Part shown: in pieces, positions 17,419 to 27,183 of the stretch
Layout: the number at the start of each line of letters is the position of its first letter
Position numbering within the stretch: the stretch's first letter is position 1
NCBI RefSeq assembly: GCF_015645465.1
Contig: NZ_JADOEL010000002.1
Coordinates: forward strand, 186,001 to 250,000
DNA from: Herminiimonas contaminans
GTDB lineage: Bacteria > Pseudomonadota > Gammaproteobacteria > Burkholderiales > Burkholderiaceae_D
Direction of reading: 5' to 3'
Length of the DNA: 64,000 bases
Position numbers and translations under genes: made by a program
Notes under the pieces: model-generated
What the model was told of the DNA's origin: nothing
Databases searched by the model: none
What the model saw: the letters and a program-made list of their open reading frames with translations, nothing else

Positions 17419-17748
17419 ATGGTTAACCTCGGCTTGCAAGTCCGCCTGGAAGCTAAACCCGGTAAGGAAAAAGAACTGGAAGAATTCCTGCGCGCGCAAC
17501 TGCCGTACGCGCTTGGTGAGCCTGCCACGATAGCCTGGTTCGCCGTCAAGCTGAATGACAACACCTTCCTCATCTTCGATGCCTTCGAAAACGAAAGCGG
17601 GCGAAAAGCCCATATCGATGGCGCCATTGCCGCCGCTCTCGGTGAAGTTGCCTCCCAATTCCTGGCCAAACCACCCGTTATAGAAAAGCTCACGGTATTG
17701 GCAGCCAAGCTCCCGGGCAGCGGCGAAGTGCCGGATTCATTAGGCTAA
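17419..17748 (+). CDS. Antibiotic-biosynthesis-monooxygenase-fold (ABM) small enzyme
   Basis: 109 residues with a dimeric alpha-beta ABM domain: GLQVRLEAKPGKEKELEEFL at the start and TIAWFAVKLNDNTFLIFDAF in the centre. Quinol monooxygenases such as YgiN share this fold. AAGGAGACACATC gives a strong ribosome site. The next gene, a 56-residue protein, starts 58 bases later and may share its transcript. Substrate unknown. Confidence 0.85.
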   Translation: MVNLGLQVRLEAKPGKEKELEEFLRAQLPYALGEPATIAWFAVKLNDNTFLIFDAFENESGRKAHIDGAIAAALGEVASQFLAKPPVIEKLTVLAAKLPGSGEVPDSLG

Positions 17749-17805
17749 GCAGCGAACTAGCCGTTTGCGTCGCTGCGTCGTAAAATACCGGCTTACGGAG
17801 GATTT

Positions 17806-17976
17806 ATGAATACGAGTTGGGGTAGCGAAGAGGATATGGAAATCGATGACGAGTTCATCGCCGACATCGAGCACCTGGTGCCATCCAGGCAACGCAACCA
17901 CGGCGACATCGGGACGCTGGACTTCTATGACCGGCAAGACCGCATGGCGCGCGAATTTTCCGACAAGCCACGCTAA
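17806..17976 (+). CDS. Small acidic hypothetical protein, 56 residues
   Basis: Frame from ATG 17806 to TAA 17974-17976, with ACGGAGGATTT right before the start, one of the best ribosome sites in the window. The product begins MNTSWGSEEDMEIDDEF and is rich in Asp/Glu in its first half, more basic at the end (MAREFSDKPR). No membrane segment or cysteine. I do not recognise it. It stands between the ABM-fold gene and the MBL-fold gene on the same strand. Confidence 0.7.
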   Translation: MNTSWGSEEDMEIDDEFIADIEHLVPSRQRNHGDIGTLDFYDRQDRMAREFSDKPR

Positions 17977-18060
17977 TCAAGTAACGGGTGCCACGCGCAC
18001 CCGTTTTCCTGTCTGCCTCCCCTGTCTTCATCGTTAGCCATCCCTTGCAAGGAACCGCCC

Positions 18061-18927
18061 ATGTCGCCTGTCGTACAAGCCTTCTTCGACACAGAAACCG
18101 GTACCGTCAGTTACGTCATTCATGAAGCAGGTGCAGTCGATTGCGCCATCATCGACTCCGTCCTCGATTACGATCCCAAATCCGGCCATACCAGCACCAC
18201 CTCGGCCGACAAAATCATCCAATTCGTGCAAGCGCAGGGCCTGCATGTGGAGTGGATACTGGAAACCCACGCCCACGCCGACCACCTGTCCGCCGCCCCT
18301 TACCTGAAGCAGCACCTCGGTGGGCGCATCGCCATCGGCCGCATGATTACCAAAGTCCAGCGCGTGTTTGACGAAATCTTCAATCTTGAAGATTCATTCA
18401 AATTCGATGGCTCGCAATTCGACTATTTATTCGACGAAGACGAGGTTTTTCATATCGGCAAGCTACAGGCCCAGGCCTTGTACGTGCCCGGCCATACGCC
18501 CGCAGATATGGCTTATCACATCGGTGACGCGATTTTTGTCGGCGACACCCTGTTCATGCCGGACGCCGGGACCGCGCGCTGCGACTTTCCGGGCGGTGAC
18601 GCCCATACCATGTACCGCTCGGCGCAAAAGATCCTGGGCTTTCCGGATCAGACACGCTTGTTTATGTGTCACGACTATCCGCCGAATGGACGTGCACCGG
18701 CCTGGGAAACGACGGTCGCCCAGCAACGCACCAAGAACATTCACATCCGCACCGGCATCAGTGCAGATGAATTCGTCGCCATGCGTACCGCGCGCGACAA
18801 AACCCTGGGTATGCCGACCCTGATCCTGCCTGCCATCCAGGTCAACATCCGCGCTGGCAATCTGCCGCCAGCCGACAACAACGGTATTCGCTACCTCAAA
18901 ATTCCGCTCAACACGCTGCCGGGATAA
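18061..18927 (+). CDS. MBL-fold hydrolase of the ETHE1/Blh type (possible persulfide dioxygenase)
   Basis: 288 residues. The metallo-beta-lactamase metal site is at H70, H72, D74 and H75 (ETHAHADHLS). VPGHTPADMAYHIGD and VGDTLFMPDAGTARCDFPGGDA follow, the last being typical of ETHE1-like persulfide dioxygenases and the Blh protein of biofilm/sulfide (BigR) regulons. No rhodanese or BigR regulator is adjacent. An AAGGA precedes the ATG. Role in sulfide or persulfide detoxification is inferred from family only. Confidence 0.88.
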   Translation: MSPVVQAFFDTETGTVSYVIHEAGAVDCAIIDSVLDYDPKSGHTSTTSADKIIQFVQAQGLHVEWILETHAHADHLSAAPYLKQHLGGRIAIGRMITKVQRVFDEIFNLEDSFKFDGSQFDYLFDEDEVFHIGKLQAQALYVPGHTPADMAYHIGDAIFVGDTLFMPDAGTARCDFPGGDAHTMYRSAQKILGFPDQTRLFMCHDYPPNGRAPAWETTVAQQRTKNIHIRTGISADEFVAMRTARDKTLGMPTLILPAIQVNIRAGNLPPADNNGIRYLKIPLNTLPG

Positions 18928-19106
18928 GCGTATTCTGAGATAGCATGTCGCACCATTTATACTGCACCATTTCAGTGCTGGCATGCGTCGCTTTTGATGG
19001 CATCGATATTGCTACATGGAAATGTAGGCATTTGCCTGGGCAATACGCTGCCGCGACCAGATATCGGAAGCGCAAGCATTTGTGATTTTAGATACTGTGT
19101 ACCAAC

Positions 19107-21200
19107 ATGTTGCTCTCCATGCCATCCCATCCCGCCGACCCGACACTGCAGGCCCGTTTGCTCAGCACCTTGTTGGCCAACCTGGAAGGCATGGTCTATC
19201 GCTGCCGACTCGACGCCCACTGGACCATGGAATTCGTCAGCGAAGGCTGCTTCGCACTGACTGGATATACCGAAGAAGACCTGCTCTTCAACAGCCGCAT
19301 CTCCTACGAACAAATCACCCATCCCGATGACCGCCAACATGTGCGCGACACGATACAGGAAGCAGTGCAAAACAATCGCCGCTTCGACATCGAATACCGT
19401 ATCGTGCGTGCCGATGGCAGCATCCGCCACGTATGGGAGCGCGGCACCAATATTTCGCATGACACCTGGGACATACTCGAAGGCTTTATCCAGGACGTGA
19501 CCGAGCGCAAGCAGGCCGATGAAGCCTTGCGTGAAGCGGAGCGCCGCTATCGCAGCATCTTTGAAAATGCGATAGAAGGGATATACCAGTCGACCCCGAA
19601 CGACGGTTATCTCGCCGTCAATCCGGCGCTGGCCCGCATGTACGGCTACGACAGCCCGCAGCAACTGATCTCCACGCTGCGCGACATCGATCACCAGGTC
19701 TATGTCGATCCGCAGCGTCGTCTCGAATTCAAGCGCCTGATGAGCAAGCATGGCGTCGTCACCAACTTCGAATCGCGTGTGCATCGCCGCAACGGCGAAA
19801 TCATCTGGATCTCGGAAAACGCCCGTTCGGTCTACAACAGTGACGGCACGCTGCTATTCTTTGAAGGCACGGTCGAAGCCATCACCGAGCGCAAACTACA
19901 CGAAGCGGAAATCCAGTTCCAGGCCACGCACGATGCACTGACCGGGCTGCCGAACCGCACCCTGCTCTACGATCGCATGCAGCGCGCCGTCCTGCATTCG
20001 CAACGTTATGGCAACCTGACCGCGATTGCCTTCCTCGACCTCGATCAGTTCAAATTCATCAATGACAGTCTGGGTCATCAGGTCGGTGACGAACTACTCA
20101 AAATCACCGCGCAGCGCCTCACCTCCTGCCTGCGCGAAAGCGACACCGTAGCGCGCCAGGGCGGCGATGAATTCGTACTGCTGCTGACCGACCAGCCGAA
20201 TGAAGAAGCAATCACCCACACCATGCAGCGCGTGCTGCATGAAGTCTCGCAACCGTGGAAAGCCAATGACCTGGAATTCCAGATCACTTGCAGCATAGGC
20301 GTGACGCTGTGCCCGGATGACGGTCGTGATGCCGAGACCTTGCTAAAAAACGCCGACTCCGCGATGTACAAGGCAAAGGAACTGGGACGCAACAACTTCC
20401 AGTACTTCTCGGCCGAAATGAACACGTCAGTCACCGACCGTCTCGAATTGCTGAATCGCTTGCGCCAGGCGATTAGCAATGAAGACTTTGTCCTGCATTA
20501 CCAGCCCAAGGTCTGCCTCGCCAGCCATAAGATCACGGGGGCCGAAGCACTGGTACGCTGGAATAGCGCACACTCGGGCATGGTTTCACCCGCCAGCTTC
20601 ATCCCGCTGGCAGAAGAAACCGGCCTCATCATTCCGCTCGGTGAGTGGGTTCTGCGCACTGCCTGCCGACAGAACCGTGCATGGCAGGAATCCGGTTATC
20701 CGGCCATCCCGATTTCAGTCAACCTGTCGCCGCGCCAACTGGCACGTGGTGATATCGTTGAGGTCGTGGAACGGATACTGGATGAAACAGGTCTGCAGCC
20801 GCAATACCTGGAACTGGAAATTACCGAAAGCGTGATGACCACCGACGTGGAAAAATCATTTGCGCTACTGACCCGCTTGCGCGCACTCGGCGTCAAGATT
20901 TCGCTGGATGATTTCGGCACTGGCTACTCCAGCCTGAGCTACCTGAAACGCTTCCCGGTCGATACGCTGAAGATAGACCAATCCTTCGTGCGCGACATTG
21001 CCACCGACCAGGACAGTGCGGCGATCGTGAAAGCAATTATTTCACTCGGAAGAAACCTGAATCTGACCGTGCTGGCCGAAGGAATAGAAAGCGCAGAGCA
21101 ATTCCGTTTCCTGCTGGAAAACGGCTGCGATGAAGGCCAGGGTTACCTGATGAGCAAGCCGATACCGAATAAAAACTTTGTCGATTTGCTGACGCAGTAG
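19107..21200 (+). CDS. PAS-PAS-GGDEF-EAL cyclic-di-GMP enzyme
   Basis: 697 residues, no membrane segment. Two PAS/PAC sensor units (about 15-140 and 145-265) precede the GGDEF domain, with intact GGDEF at about 352-356 and an RxxD inhibitory site (RESD) five residues before it. The EAL domain has EALVRW near 480, LEITESVMTTD, DDFGTGYSSLSYLKRF and EGIES, so both synthesis and breakdown activities look possible. The start at 19107 lacks a clear ribosome site; an ATG at 19119 is an alternative. Its stop codon lies in a 10-base hairpin. Confidence 0.93.
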   Translation: MLLSMPSHPADPTLQARLLSTLLANLEGMVYRCRLDAHWTMEFVSEGCFALTGYTEEDLLFNSRISYEQITHPDDRQHVRDTIQEAVQNNRRFDIEYRIVRADGSIRHVWERGTNISHDTWDILEGFIQDVTERKQADEALREAERRYRSIFENAIEGIYQSTPNDGYLAVNPALARMYGYDSPQQLISTLRDIDHQVYVDPQRRLEFKRLMSKHGVVTNFESRVHRRNGEIIWISENARSVYNSDGTLLFFEGTVEAITERKLHEAEIQFQATHDALTGLPNRTLLYDRMQRAVLHSQRYGNLTAIAFLDLDQFKFINDSLGHQVGDELLKITAQRLTSCLRESDTVARQGGDEFVLLLTDQPNEEAITHTMQRVLHEVSQPWKANDLEFQITCSIGVTLCPDDGRDAETLLKNADSAMYKAKELGRNNFQYFSAEMNTSVTDRLELLNRLRQAISNEDFVLHYQPKVCLASHKITGAEALVRWNSAHSGMVSPASFIPLAEETGLIIPLGEWVLRTACRQNRAWQESGYPAIPISVNLSPRQLARGDIVEVVERILDETGLQPQYLELEITESVMTTDVEKSFALLTRLRALGVKISLDDFGTGYSSLSYLKRFPVDTLKIDQSFVRDIATDQDSAAIVKAIISLGRNLNLTVLAEGIESAEQFRFLLENGCDEGQGYLMSKPIPNKNFVDLLTQ

Positions 21201-21217
21201 CCTGTTGCAGGCTACTG
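21195..21217 (+). terminator. Hairpin at the end of the GGDEF-EAL gene
   Basis: CAGTAGCCTG (21195-21204) and CAGGCTACTG (21208-21217) pair perfectly over 10 bases with a 3-base loop and include the TAG stop. No T-run follows, so it may be a transcript-end stabiliser between convergent genes rather than a full terminator. Confidence 0.5.
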
Positions 21218-21238
21218 CTGGCAGAGAGATGAAGACGC

Positions 21239-21910
21239 TTAGAAATTCAGGCGCTTGACGCCATCGGCAGTACCGAGCAAACCGATATTCGCACCACGAC
21301 GCGCAAACAAGCCTACCGTCACAACACCCACGATATCGTTAATCTGCGCTTCCAGCGCTGCCGGATCCTGTATCTGCAGACCCAGCACATCGATGATGTA
21401 ACAGCCGTTATCCGTCACCACTGGTTTGCCGTCTTTCACGCGCAAACGTGGCTCGCCACCGAGTGCGGCCAGCTTGCGTGCCACCACCGCCTGTGCCATC
21501 GGAATCACTTCTACCGGCAAGGGGAAAGCGCCCAGCTTATCAACCAACTTGGAGCCATCAGCGATACAGACGAATTGCTTGGCGACCGAAGCCACGATCT
21601 TTTCACGTGTCAACGCCGCGCCACCACCTTTGATCATCGCGCCCTGCGCAGTGATCTCGTCCGCACCATCGATATATACCGACATCGTATCGATATCGTT
21701 GAGGTCAAAAACTGGAATGCCGTGGCCGCGCAAGCGCTCAGCGGTCGCTTCGGACGACGCTACTGCGCCTTTGATGCGGTCCTTGATCTTGCCCAATTCA
21801 TCAATGAAAAAATTGGCAGTAGAACCGGTACCGACACCGATGATTTCACCCGCCACTACGTAATCGATGGCAGCACGCGCCACCGCTTGTTTCATTTCGT
21901 CTTGAGTCAT
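21239..21910 (-). CDS. rpiA: Ribose-5-phosphate isomerase A
   Basis: Interconverts ribose-5-phosphate and ribulose-5-phosphate in the pentose phosphate pathway. 223 residues, standard length. [15 protein letters not shown] near 21-35 binds phosphate; [14 protein letters not shown] near 52-65, [27 protein letters not shown] near 84-110 carries the catalytic Asp, Glu and Lys. Monocistronic, apart from the zwf cluster 7 kb away. Confidence 0.97.
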   Translation of the reverse strand: MTQDEMKQAVARAAIDYVVAGEIIGVGTGSTANFFIDELGKIKDRIKGAVASSEATAERLRGHGIPVFDLNDIDTMSVYIDGADEITAQGAMIKGGGAALTREKIVASVAKQFVCIADGSKLVDKLGAFPLPVEVIPMAQAVVARKLAALGGEPRLRVKDGKPVVTDNGCYIIDVLGLQIQDPAALEAQINDIVGVVTVGLFARRGANIGLLGTADGVKRLNF

Positions 21911-22048
21911 GAGCTATGCAAGGAAAAGTCTGAAGAAGGCAGCCATTTTACCGGAAGCCCCGGTGTACCAGCCTCAAATACAGGAAAATTGCGGCAAAAA
22001 TTGGGGAGCGCCGCTCTGCAACACCTGAGTTGAGCAATTATCAGCCTG

Positions 22049-23803
22049 CTAAGTTTTCTCGTCGTTCGAGTGCTCCAGCGTCTCGAACAGGGCGATTTGC
22101 AGGCGTGTATGCCAGCGCACGAAAGTCTTCCACAGCAGTGCCGTGACTATCGCTGCCGCCAGCAGCAAGAGCATCAGCATATTCGTCGGTGGCAGGATAC
22201 GTGCACTCAGCAAACCGATCAGCAACAGGATGCCAGCGATAGACAACAACGGAATCACCTCGGAAATCAGGCGCCGCAGCCCATACACAAAGTGCCCGCC
22301 ATCACCGATCACGATTTCCGCCAGTAGCTGGCTCAGCGCATTCAGCTTGCGGTAAGTTGCAATCAGGAACGGCAGCGACAACGCAAGCGCCCCTGCAAAC
22401 ACAATCGCCTTCTGCGTATGCTCATCAGCGATGGAACCCGCCAGGTGCTTCTCTATCACGCCAAACACATAAATCCCCGCCAGGAAAACCGCCGCTGTCA
22501 TCGCGCAGTTCACGATCACCTGCGCTACGATGCGCACAATGATCTTGAACAAGGCGGCGCGATCCCCTTCCGGCTGCTTGTGCTGCAACCAGTCGGTATA
22601 GCGGTTGGCGACACGGCTGATACTGTCCGGCATGGCCGCTGCCGCACGCAAGGAAACCGGATCAGCCCACTTGATCAGATATGGTGTCAGCAAGGTAGTG
22701 ACAGCTGAAACCGCCACCACGATCGGATACAGGAAATCACTGGTGACCTGCAGTGTCAGGCCCAGCGAAGCAATGATGAAAGAAAACTCGCCTATCTGCG
22801 ACAAGCCCATGCCGACCCGCATCGAAGTCCGGCCATCATTACCGGCTATAAACGTCCCCAGGCCGCAGGCAAACACCTTGCCCAGCACCACCGCCACCGT
22901 AATCACTGCGATCGGCCACGCATAGGTAACCAGCACCGTTGGATTGAACAACAAGCCGACACCGACAAAAAACAAGGCACTGAACATATCGCGTATCGGT
23001 GCGATCAATCGTTCTATCAAATGCAGCTGCCGCGCCTCGGCCATAATCGCGCCTATCATGAAGGCACCGAGTGCAATGCTGTACTCCATCTGCAGCACCA
23101 GCAGGCAAAAACCGAAACACAGGCCCAGTACCGTAATCAGGAACACCTCATTGCTTTTGAATCTGGCGACATAAGCCAGTATGCGTGGCACCAGCAACAA
23201 GCCAAGTACCAGCGTCACAATCATGAACAGGGACAGCTTGCCGACCGTCACGAAGACATCACCGGCATCAACCGAACCATTCATCGCGATGCCGGACAAG
23301 AGCGCGATCATGCCGATGGCGAGTACATCCTCAACAATCAGGATGCCGAAAATCAGCTGGGCGAAACGCTCATGCTTCAGCCCCAGCTCATCCAGCGCCT
23401 TGATGATGATGGTGGTTGAAGAAATGGCCAGCATCGCACCGAGAAACAATGCATCCATCGCTTTCCAGCCGAAGTAACGTCCTATCTCATACCCGATCCA
23501 GGTCATCAGGACGATCTCTCCGAACGCAGCGATGAATGCGGTCACGCCGACGCGGCTGAGCTTCTTCAGGTTGAACTCCAGCCCCAATGAAAACATCAGG
23601 AACACCACACCCAGCTCCGCCACGATCTTGATCGTGCGGTCATCCTGTATCAGTTCAAATGGTGGGGTGTGCGGGCCGATAATGACACCGGCCAGGATAT
23701 AGCCGAGTACGACTGGCTGCCTGAAGTAATGGAAAATGATCGTGACGATACCGGCGATCAACATAATCACCGCCAGATCCTGAATAAATTCAGCTCCATG
23801 CAT
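22049..23803 (-). CDS. CPA2-family cation:proton antiporter without a nucleotide-binding domain
   Basis: 584 residues. The first 380 are the usual Kef/YbaL-type antiporter domain with LGYILAGVIIGPHTPPF, ELGVVFLMFSLGLEFNLKKL and GMGLSQIGEFSFIIA. Instead of the C-terminal TrkA-N/RCK domain of KefB and YbaL there is a linker and a second membrane region (about 430-570) with four predicted segments. Ion not predictable; K+ or Na+ for H+ exchange is usual. Monocistronic. Confidence 0.88.
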   Translation of the reverse strand: MHGAEFIQDLAVIMLIAGIVTIIFHYFRQPVVLGYILAGVIIGPHTPPFELIQDDRTIKIVAELGVVFLMFSLGLEFNLKKLSRVGVTAFIAAFGEIVLMTWIGYEIGRYFGWKAMDALFLGAMLAISSTTIIIKALDELGLKHERFAQLIFGILIVEDVLAIGMIALLSGIAMNGSVDAGDVFVTVGKLSLFMIVTLVLGLLLVPRILAYVARFKSNEVFLITVLGLCFGFCLLVLQMEYSIALGAFMIGAIMAEARQLHLIERLIAPIRDMFSALFFVGVGLLFNPTVLVTYAWPIAVITVAVVLGKVFACGLGTFIAGNDGRTSMRVGMGLSQIGEFSFIIASLGLTLQVTSDFLYPIVVAVSAVTTLLTPYLIKWADPVSLRAAAAMPDSISRVANRYTDWLQHKQPEGDRAALFKIIVRIVAQVIVNCAMTAAVFLAGIYVFGVIEKHLAGSIADEHTQKAIVFAGALALSLPFLIATYRKLNALSQLLAEIVIGDGGHFVYGLRRLISEVIPLLSIAGILLLIGLLSARILPPTNMLMLLLLAAAIVTALLWKTFVRWHTRLQIALFETLEHSNDEKT

Positions 23804-23925
23804 AGATTCAACTTTCGGTTTGTTTCTACTGGAGTGCGGACTGATGCGTGACGCGATGTGGCTGGTTTAAGCGTACACACAGATCTGGCCTGTGTCTACG
23901 GGGTATTAGTGAATGGCGACTGTTG

Positions 23926-24250
23926 TCAACTTATGAACGGTGGGATTTTGTACCCGTGGCAGTGATGCCGTTCTTTCTTCGTGAAAAAGTAAGTTGCCAA
24001 GAGCGGTTCAGGTAACTCATAAAGGCTTCGGTTGTGAGTCCACTGTGACGATGCCGTTTGTGCGGGACAGAAAATGGAAAAAGAAGTGGGTGTGTTTGAG
24101 CGCAGCGAGTTTCGCCCACTTCCCATTTTTTGTCCTGCATAGACGGGGACCCCGCAGGGGCAGCGGCGCCGTGGTCGCCTTTCTTTGCTTACTTTCTTTG
24201 GCGAAGCAAAGAAAGTGAGTGGCTGCCGGGCCACCCCCGGCAACCCCACT
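23926..24250. repeat. Hairpin-rich intergenic repeat-like element
   Basis: Part of a 547-base gap without a convincing gene. It contains a long imperfect inverted repeat: GGGACAGAAAATGG and AAGTGGG around 24063-24090 against CCCACTT and CCATTTTTTGTCC around 24114-24135. There is also a perfect 12-base repeat CTTTCTTTGCTT (24179-24190) / AAGCAAAGAAAG (24204-24215), and GCCGGG / CCCGGC (24225-24241). The minus-strand frame contains the words FFASPKKVSKERRP, which I associate with spurious proteins often predicted from dispersed intergenic repeats in Burkholderiales and Xanthomonads. Copy number cannot be checked here. Confidence 0.6.
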
Positions 24251-24308
24251 CTCCACGAATAGCAAACAACATCAGCACCACAAAACTGAAAACCAACCCG
24301 CCAATAAA

Positions 24309-24329
24309 AAAGCCGCTAAAAGCGGCTTT
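24309..24329 (-). terminator. Terminator of edd-eda
   Basis: AAAGCCGCT (24309-24317) and AGCGGCTTT (24321-24329) pair perfectly with a 3-base loop. On the minus strand the hairpin runs into TTTTTTATT. It lies 22 bases after the eda stop. Confidence 0.92.
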
Positions 24330-24350
24330 CTTTAAATCAAAACTGAAGCA

Positions 24351-24971
24351 TCACTTCAACCCAGCAGCAGCCTTAGCCAAAGCAGTAACCCGATCCCAAG
24401 CCCCAGCCGCCAGTGCATCCTTAGGCGTCAACCAAGACCCACCGACACAAGCCACGTTCTTGCACGCCAGGAACTGCGCCGCAGTCTCCTGCGAAATCCC
24501 GCCGGTAGGACAGAACAGTACATCAGGCAAAGGCCCGGCAATCGCATTCAACATGCCAACGCCACCCGCAGGCACCGCCGGGAATAATTTCAACTGATGG
24601 AAACCAGCTTCCCGCGCCGCCATCACTTCCGACGGCGTCATCACACCCGGCAACAAAGGCAAACCACTCGCCAGCGAGCCCTGTATCAGCTCCTTGGTCA
24701 AGCCCGGCGATACACCAAAGACCGCACCCGCATCACGCGCCGCGGCAAAGTCTTCCGAACGTGTCAGCGTCCCGACACCGAGTATCGCTTCCGGCACCTG
24801 CTCCGCAATCGCGCGTATCGCGCTCAGGCCATGCTGGGTGCGCAAGGTCACTTCCAGCACACGGATACCGCCCGCCACCAGCGCGCGCGCCAGCGGCACT
24901 GCATGCGCCAGGTCATCGATAGCTATCACCGGTATGACCGGCGAGGTACGCATGATTTCCAGCAGATTCAT
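24351..24971 (-). CDS. eda: KDPG aldolase (Entner-Doudoroff)
   Basis: Splits 2-keto-3-deoxy-6-phosphogluconate into pyruvate and glyceraldehyde-3-phosphate. 206 residues, TIM barrel. Visible are the catalytic Glu in RVLEVTLRT (E40), GVGTLTRSEDFAAARDAGA, the Schiff-base Lys in QLKLFPA (K128) and the phosphate loop CPTGGI. It begins 2 bases after the edd stop and ends in a strong terminator, so edd-eda is one transcript. Confidence 0.97.
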   Translation of the reverse strand: MNLLEIMRTSPVIPVIAIDDLAHAVPLARALVAGGIRVLEVTLRTQHGLSAIRAIAEQVPEAILGVGTLTRSEDFAAARDAGAVFGVSPGLTKELIQGSLASGLPLLPGVMTPSEVMAAREAGFHQLKLFPAVPAGGVGMLNAIAGPLPDVLFCPTGGISQETAAQFLACKNVACVGGSWLTPKDALAAGAWDRVTALAKAAAGLK

Positions 24972-24973
24972 AT

Positions 24974-26902
24974 TCAGTTTCCTATAGGTCGCTCTATCAG
25001 ATTATCTTCATCAACAAACGGCTCATCGTCCGGCACCGCCAGGGTATTGGTGGTTTTGTCTTCGTCAGCTTCCAGCAGTGGTGGTGGCAGGCCGAAGGTA
25101 GTCGCACCTTCTTCTGCGGCACTAACCGAATGACGGAACATCGCAAACAATTCACGGCCCATACCGATTTCATTTTGCGACAGGTCTGCAGGCTCGACGC
25201 CACGTGCCGCCCATTCAGCTTCTGGTACCAATGCTTGCAACACGCCGGTTTCGGCGTTGAGTTCTATCATGTCGCCGCTACGCACTCGGCCCAAAGGACC
25301 GCCTGCCAATACTTCCGGCGAAACGTGGATAGCGGCCGGTACTTTACCCGACGCCCCGGACATACGACCATCCGTCACCAAAGCAACATGACGTCCTGCA
25401 TCCTGCAAGCTGCCCAGCGCCGGTGTCAACGCATGTAATTCCGGCATACCGTTCGCACGTGGCCCCTGATGACGCAAGACGGCGATGAAGTCACGATTCA
25501 ACTCACCGGCCTGATACGCATGCATGAAGGCTTCCTGCGATTCGAATACGATGGCTGGCGCGGTGACTATCCGATGCTGTACCTTGACCGCCGACACCTT
25601 GATGACCGCACGCCCCAGGTTACCGGACATGAGCTTCATGCCGCCGTCGCCGGAGAATGGTTCGGCAGCCGTGCGCAATACATCGGTATTGCCGCTGACA
25701 GCTGCCGCCGGTTTCCAGACTACCTGCTCACCTTGCAGGAAAGGCTCGCTGGCATGCGCGCGCAAGCCGCGGCCGAGGATGGTCATGACGTCGTCATGCA
25801 AGAGTCCGGCATCCAGCAATTCACGGATCACGAAACCGGTGCCGCCCGCAGCGTGGAAGTGATTCACGTCGGCGTCGCCGTTTGGATATATACGTGCCAC
25901 CAGCGGTGCAACCGCCGACAAGGCATCGAAGTCATCCCAGTCGATCACGATACCGGCCGCTTTCGCCATCGCCACCAGGTGCAAGGTGTGATTGGTTGAA
26001 CCACCGGTAGCCAGCAATGCCATGACTGCGTTGACGATGGTTTTTTCATCGACCAGGCGGCCGATAGGCGTATAGGTCTGGCCTTGCGCACTGATTTCGA
26101 CTGCACGCTGGGCGGCGTGGGCCGTCAATGCGTCGCGCAGAGGCGTGTTGGGTGTAATGAAAGCAGCGCCCGGCAGATGCAGGCCCATGACTTCCATCAA
26201 CATTTGATTACTGTTCGCGGTGCCGTAGAAAGTACAGGTACCGGCGTCGTGGTAAGACTTGCCCTCTGCTTCCAGCAATTCTTCGCGGCCGATTTTTCCT
26301 TGCGCGTAGAGCTGGCGTATTTTGGCTTTTTCCGGATTCGACATGCCGCTGGTCATGGGCCCGGCCGGGACGAATACCGCAGGCAAATGACCGAAGTGTA
26401 AAGCACCTATGACCAGGCCCGGCACGATTTTGTCGCACACGCCCAGATAGACGGCAGCGTCGAACATATTGTGGGACAAGGCGATGGCGGTCGACATGGC
26501 GATCGTGTCGCGCGAGAACAGCGACAACTCCATGCCTGGTTGCCCCTGCGTAATACCGTCGCACATGGCGGGTACGCCACCGGCGAATTGCGCCACGCCA
26601 CCGGCTTTGCGCACCGCATCCTTGATGATGTGCGGGAAGCGCTCGAAAGGCTGATGTGCCGACAGCATATCGTTATAGGCAGAGACGATGGCGATCGAGG
26701 GGGCGAGCTGCTGCTTCAGTATCAGCTTGTCGTTGGCGGGAGAAGCGGCAAAACCATGCGCCAGATTGGTACAGGACAGCGTACTGCGTTGCACACCCTT
26801 TTGACGCGTATTTTCCAAACGTTGAAGGTAAGCAGCGCGATACGGCCGGCTACGCTCTACGATCCGTGCGGTTACGGCAGTCACAACAGGATGGAGCGAC
26901 AT
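24974..26902 (-). CDS. edd: 6-phosphogluconate dehydratase (Entner-Doudoroff)
   Basis: Converts 6-phosphogluconate to KDPG. 642 residues, slightly longer than E. coli Edd (603) because of an acidic C-terminal tail rich in Asp and Glu. The iron-sulfur dehydratase family motifs are present: [23 protein letters not shown] near 110-132, [13 protein letters not shown] near 152-164 and [17 protein letters not shown] near 515-531. A HexR-like operator lies 24 bases in front of the ATG. First gene of edd-eda, diverging from pgi-zwf-hexR-tal. Confidence 0.96.
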   Translation of the reverse strand: MSLHPVVTAVTARIVERSRPYRAAYLQRLENTRQKGVQRSTLSCTNLAHGFAASPANDKLILKQQLAPSIAIVSAYNDMLSAHQPFERFPHIIKDAVRKAGGVAQFAGGVPAMCDGITQGQPGMELSLFSRDTIAMSTAIALSHNMFDAAVYLGVCDKIVPGLVIGALHFGHLPAVFVPAGPMTSGMSNPEKAKIRQLYAQGKIGREELLEAEGKSYHDAGTCTFYGTANSNQMLMEVMGLHLPGAAFITPNTPLRDALTAHAAQRAVEISAQGQTYTPIGRLVDEKTIVNAVMALLATGGSTNHTLHLVAMAKAAGIVIDWDDFDALSAVAPLVARIYPNGDADVNHFHAAGGTGFVIRELLDAGLLHDDVMTILGRGLRAHASEPFLQGEQVVWKPAAAVSGNTDVLRTAAEPFSGDGGMKLMSGNLGRAVIKVSAVKVQHRIVTAPAIVFESQEAFMHAYQAGELNRDFIAVLRHQGPRANGMPELHALTPALGSLQDAGRHVALVTDGRMSGASGKVPAAIHVSPEVLAGGPLGRVRSGDMIELNAETGVLQALVPEAEWAARGVEPADLSQNEIGMGRELFAMFRHSVSAAEEGATTFGLPPPLLEADEDKTTNTLAVPDDEPFVDEDNLIERPIGN

Positions 26903-26925
26903 ATTAAATCCCTAGAAAAACAGTT

Positions 26926-26942
26926 TTGAAATTTTACTACAA
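26926..26942 (-). promoter_or_regulatory. HexR-like operator before edd
   Basis: TTGAAATTTTACTACAA on the plus strand; the complement TTGTAGTAAAATTTCAA is close to the HexR consensus as I remember it from gammaproteobacteria, roughly TTGTARTWWWATTACAA. It lies 24 bases before the edd ATG, a repressor-like position. HexR itself is encoded at 30405. Confidence 0.7.
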
Positions 26943-27166
26943 TAATTTACAGCTACCTATCGTCATTTTTTACCCGGGCACGAAAAGTCATGACTACGCT
27001 ATGACTACATTACGCGTCAGAAATTCATTCCTGCGTGATCCCGCAGCAAACCGGGGAATTATGAGATTGGATTGAACTTTCCTTGCTAGCAGGTATCCGT
27101 TACAGGCTCACTACAAATCAGGAGCGTAGCAAATTTAATGCTTTGCATTGCCGCACGCAAATTTAT

Positions 27167-27183
27167 TTGTAGTGAAATTACCA
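27167..27183 (+). promoter_or_regulatory. HexR-like operator before pgi
   Basis: TTGTAGTGAAATTACCA matches the same pattern as the edd operator (TTGTAGT followed by AAATT and an imperfect ACAA end). It ends 10 bases before a TATAGT hexamer and 47 bases before the pgi start. With hexR in the same cluster, this points to autoregulation of the operon. Confidence 0.7.

Noticed and set aside
23926-24249. A 107-codon minus-strand protein in the antiporter-eda gap
   Set aside because: The frame follows inverted repeats and looks like a repeat-derived false protein; annotated as a repeat instead.
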